DNA of 6,060 nucleotides, from assembly GCA_024277605.1 (NCBI GenBank), contig JAJRUU010000296.1, positions 1 to 6,060 on the forward strand, written 5' to 3'. Made by a program: the position numbers and the translations under genes. Shown piece by piece: positions 5,221-6,060 of the stretch (position 1 is its first letter; the number at the start of each line of letters is the position of its first letter). This stretch comes from a bacterium (GTDB lineage Bacteria; SZUA-182; SZUA-191; JAJRXT01). The notes beneath the pieces are model-generated. The model saw only the letters and a list, made by a program, of their open reading frames with translations. It was not told the origin of the DNA and ran no database searches.

Positions 5221-5790
5221 CTACTTGCCGCAACAACGCTTATATTTTTTCCCACTCCCACACGGGCAAGGTTGATTTCTGCCAACTTTGCCCAATTGCA
5301 TGGTTTTTGATTGTGCTATCGTGGATGGTTTGTTTTTCACAAAGTCTATACATTCAATAGATGGATATCTAAATGAAAACGTTGTTTTACCGTCTTTGTT
5401 TGTTAAAGAGAAATCCCCCCTGTTGAGAATGTCCATTCCAATTAAGACATCAAAACCACCAAACAAGACACCTTTGCTAACTTTTAATTGTGGAATGCCA
5501 ACCTCATTTGGAAGCATGATATTTAAAAGAAAAACTTCGGTCGTGCTAATGCCACCAACATGTTGTACCCTGGTCACGCCAGTGGGCTTTAGTCTGCATT
5601 CATTAATAACTCTTTCAGAAACAACAGTATTTGTTGCCCCTGTATCATAAAGGGCCACAAATTTATGGGGCGGTGGAAAACTTTCTGTTTGTGATGGATC
5701 GTGCGGGTCAAATGCTATAGATACTAAAACGTCGGTTTTTAATTGGTTGGCTCTTCCGTTATATTTTACCGTAAAACTATGTGCGTCCAA
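5221..5790 (-). CDS. Retroviral-type aspartyl protease-fold protein with C-terminal SEC-C zinc motif
   Basis: A 189-aa protein convergent to the glutamate synthase genes. Residues about 15-150 look like a single-lobe (retropepsin-like) aspartyl protease: catalytic motif D49-T-G-A within VALYDTGATNTVVS, a glycine flap region (HVGGIST) and a closing LIGMDIL motif. Such proteases act as homodimers, each chain giving one aspartate. The C-terminus (175-187) is a SEC-C motif, CPCGSGKKYKRCC, the short zinc-binding module also found at the end of SecA. No signal peptide or membrane segment is seen, so it is likely cytoplasmic. Start is TTG at 5790 (read on the - strand): a stop codon lies four codons upstream, AGGT gives 7-nt spacing, and no ATG precedes the catalytic motif. 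The gene looks clearly more AT-rich than the glutamate synthase genes, hinting at a different history. Substrate and role are unknown. Confidence 0.8.
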   Translation of the reverse strand: MDAHSFTVKYNGRANQLKTDVLVSIAFDPHDPSQTESFPPPHKFVALYDTGATNTVVSERVINECRLKPTGVTRVQHVGGISTTEVFLLNIMLPNEVGIPQLKVSKGVLFGGFDVLIGMDILNRGDFSLTNKDGKTTFSFRYPSIECIDFVKNKPSTIAQSKTMQLGKVGRNQPCPCGSGKKYKRCCGK

Positions 5791-5816
5791 ATTATTTACC
5801 TATCTTTAGGCGAATG

Positions 5817-5876
5817 ATACTCTTGAGTGATATGTTTGAGTATAACTTTCTTCTCCTGGTTCACACTTTTGAACCA
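5817..5876. promoter_or_regulatory. Cluster of small dyads upstream of the protease-like gene
   Basis: In the gap 5791-5923 no gene is seen. It contains ATACTC (5817-5822) paired with GAGTAT (5838-5843), a nested ACTC-TT-GAGT (5819-5828), a direct repeat of TTGAGT (5823 and 5836, 13 bp apart) and a 7-bp dyad TGGTTCA/TGAACCA (5857-5863/5870-5876). These lie where the promoter and leader of the - strand gene should be. TTATAC on the - strand (complement of 5842-5847) is a possible -10 without a good -35. Operator function is only a guess. Confidence 0.3.
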
Positions 5877-5953
5877 AAAAAGTTCCCAGTTCGTGTTTTT
5901 TAGAAGTTTTCTTAATGGCCTCTAGGAGTCTGTCGGACTTTAGCAGCAGAATA

Positions 5954-5962
5954 TGGTATAAT
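5954..5962 (+). promoter_or_regulatory. Extended -10 promoter of the transposase
   Basis: TGGTATAAT is a consensus extended -10 (TGN-TATAAT), which works without a good -35; none is present. It is 38 nt upstream of the transposase ATG. Confidence 0.55.
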
Positions 5963-5999
5963 GGTCGGAAATAAATCTTTGCCATGAAGGGGCCAAAAG

Positions 6000-6060
6000 A
6001 TGAGTGTTAAATTTATACTGACCGACCGGGAGACGCCTTATTTGTTACCGCCGTCACTTC
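6000..6060 (+). CDS. IS1182-family transposase, N-terminal fragment (20 codons, truncated by window)
   Basis: The ATG at 6000 is preceded by GAAGGGG (5986-5992) with 7-nt spacing, a strong ribosome binding site. The visible peptide contains DRETPYLLPPSL, which I recognise as the typical opening of IS1182-type DDE transposases, where an N-terminal DUF772-like domain follows. The catalytic DDE domain is outside the window, so I cannot say whether the gene is intact. The reading frame stays open to the last base. Confidence 0.75.
   Translation, partial: MSVKFILTDRETPYLLPPSL

Larger units (their letters stand above)
5924..6060 (+). mobile_element. Left end of an IS1182-like insertion sequence (cut by window edge)
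   Basis: The transposase start at 6000, its own promoter at 5954-5962, and the sequence AGGAGTCTGTCGGACTT just before (5924-5940) suggest that the element's left terminus lies near 5924-5930. GTCTGTCGGAC contains an internal dyad, as terminal repeats often do. The exact end cannot be fixed because the right terminus and any target duplication are outside the window. Family assignment rests on the transposase N-terminus. Confidence 0.6.

Noticed and set aside
5288..5650. 120-codon open frame on the + strand opposite the protease-like gene
   Set aside because: It is antisense to a protein with clear DTGA and SEC-C motifs; its translation shows no family features and it has no supporting start signals.
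5857..5881. TGGTTCA/TGAACCA hairpin as a terminator
   Set aside because: On the + strand it is followed by A residues, and on the - strand the T-run precedes the hairpin, so neither strand has the T-tract needed after the stem.

Overview
The window carries an anaerobe-type nitrogen assimilation cluster on the + strand, a convergent gene on the - strand and the left edge of an insertion sequence at the far end. Oxygen-sensitive iron-sulfur proteins dominate: an HdrB-HdrC fusion with two CCG cysteine motifs and two [4Fe-4S] motifs, and a ferredoxin-fused glutamate synthase core. Together with the split 'archaeal-type' glutamate synthase, this points to a strictly anaerobic bacterium. Dehalococcoidia-like Chloroflexota or a clostridial/Desulfotomaculum-like Firmicute are my guesses; the sequence alone does not settle the phylum.

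Layout. Positions 1-128: intergenic DNA with a good sigma-70-type promoter and a 35-bp palindromic repeat of the kind dispersed in many genomes. 129-1553: HdrB-HdrC fusion ending in seven 5-residue (15-bp) tandem repeats. 1554-1687: gap with a 26-bp near-perfect palindrome directly before the next ribosome binding site. 1688-2782: class II glutamine amidotransferase (glutamate synthase domain 1). 2783-2905: gap with a probable terminator and two further dyads. 2906-4411: 2x[4Fe-4S] ferredoxin plus FMN synthase domain (domain 2). 4420-5169: GXGXG beta-helix protein (domain 3), translationally linked to domain 2. 5221-5790, - strand: retroviral-type aspartyl protease fold with a C-terminal SEC-C zinc motif. 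5791-5923: gap with small dyads and no gene. About 5924-6060: left end of an IS1182-like element and the first 20 codons of its transposase, cut by the window edge.

How the genes work together. The amidotransferase releases ammonia from glutamine, the FMN/Fe-S subunit condenses it with 2-oxoglutarate and reduces the product to glutamate, and the GXGXG subunit supplies the structural beta-helix that in one-chain GltB joins these sites. No NAD(P)H-binding beta subunit (GltD) lies in the window, so the electron donor is open. The ferredoxin domain suggests reduced ferredoxin or another Fe-S carrier. The HdrBC fusion immediately upstream is a candidate partner, but this is inferred from adjacency only.

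The most interesting points are the HdrBC/split-GltS pairing, the VTDPK repeat tail whose DNA carries a GGTC-N3-GACC dyad in every unit, two extra cysteines around the glutamate synthase Fe-S site, and palindromes placed at the translation starts of the cluster genes.
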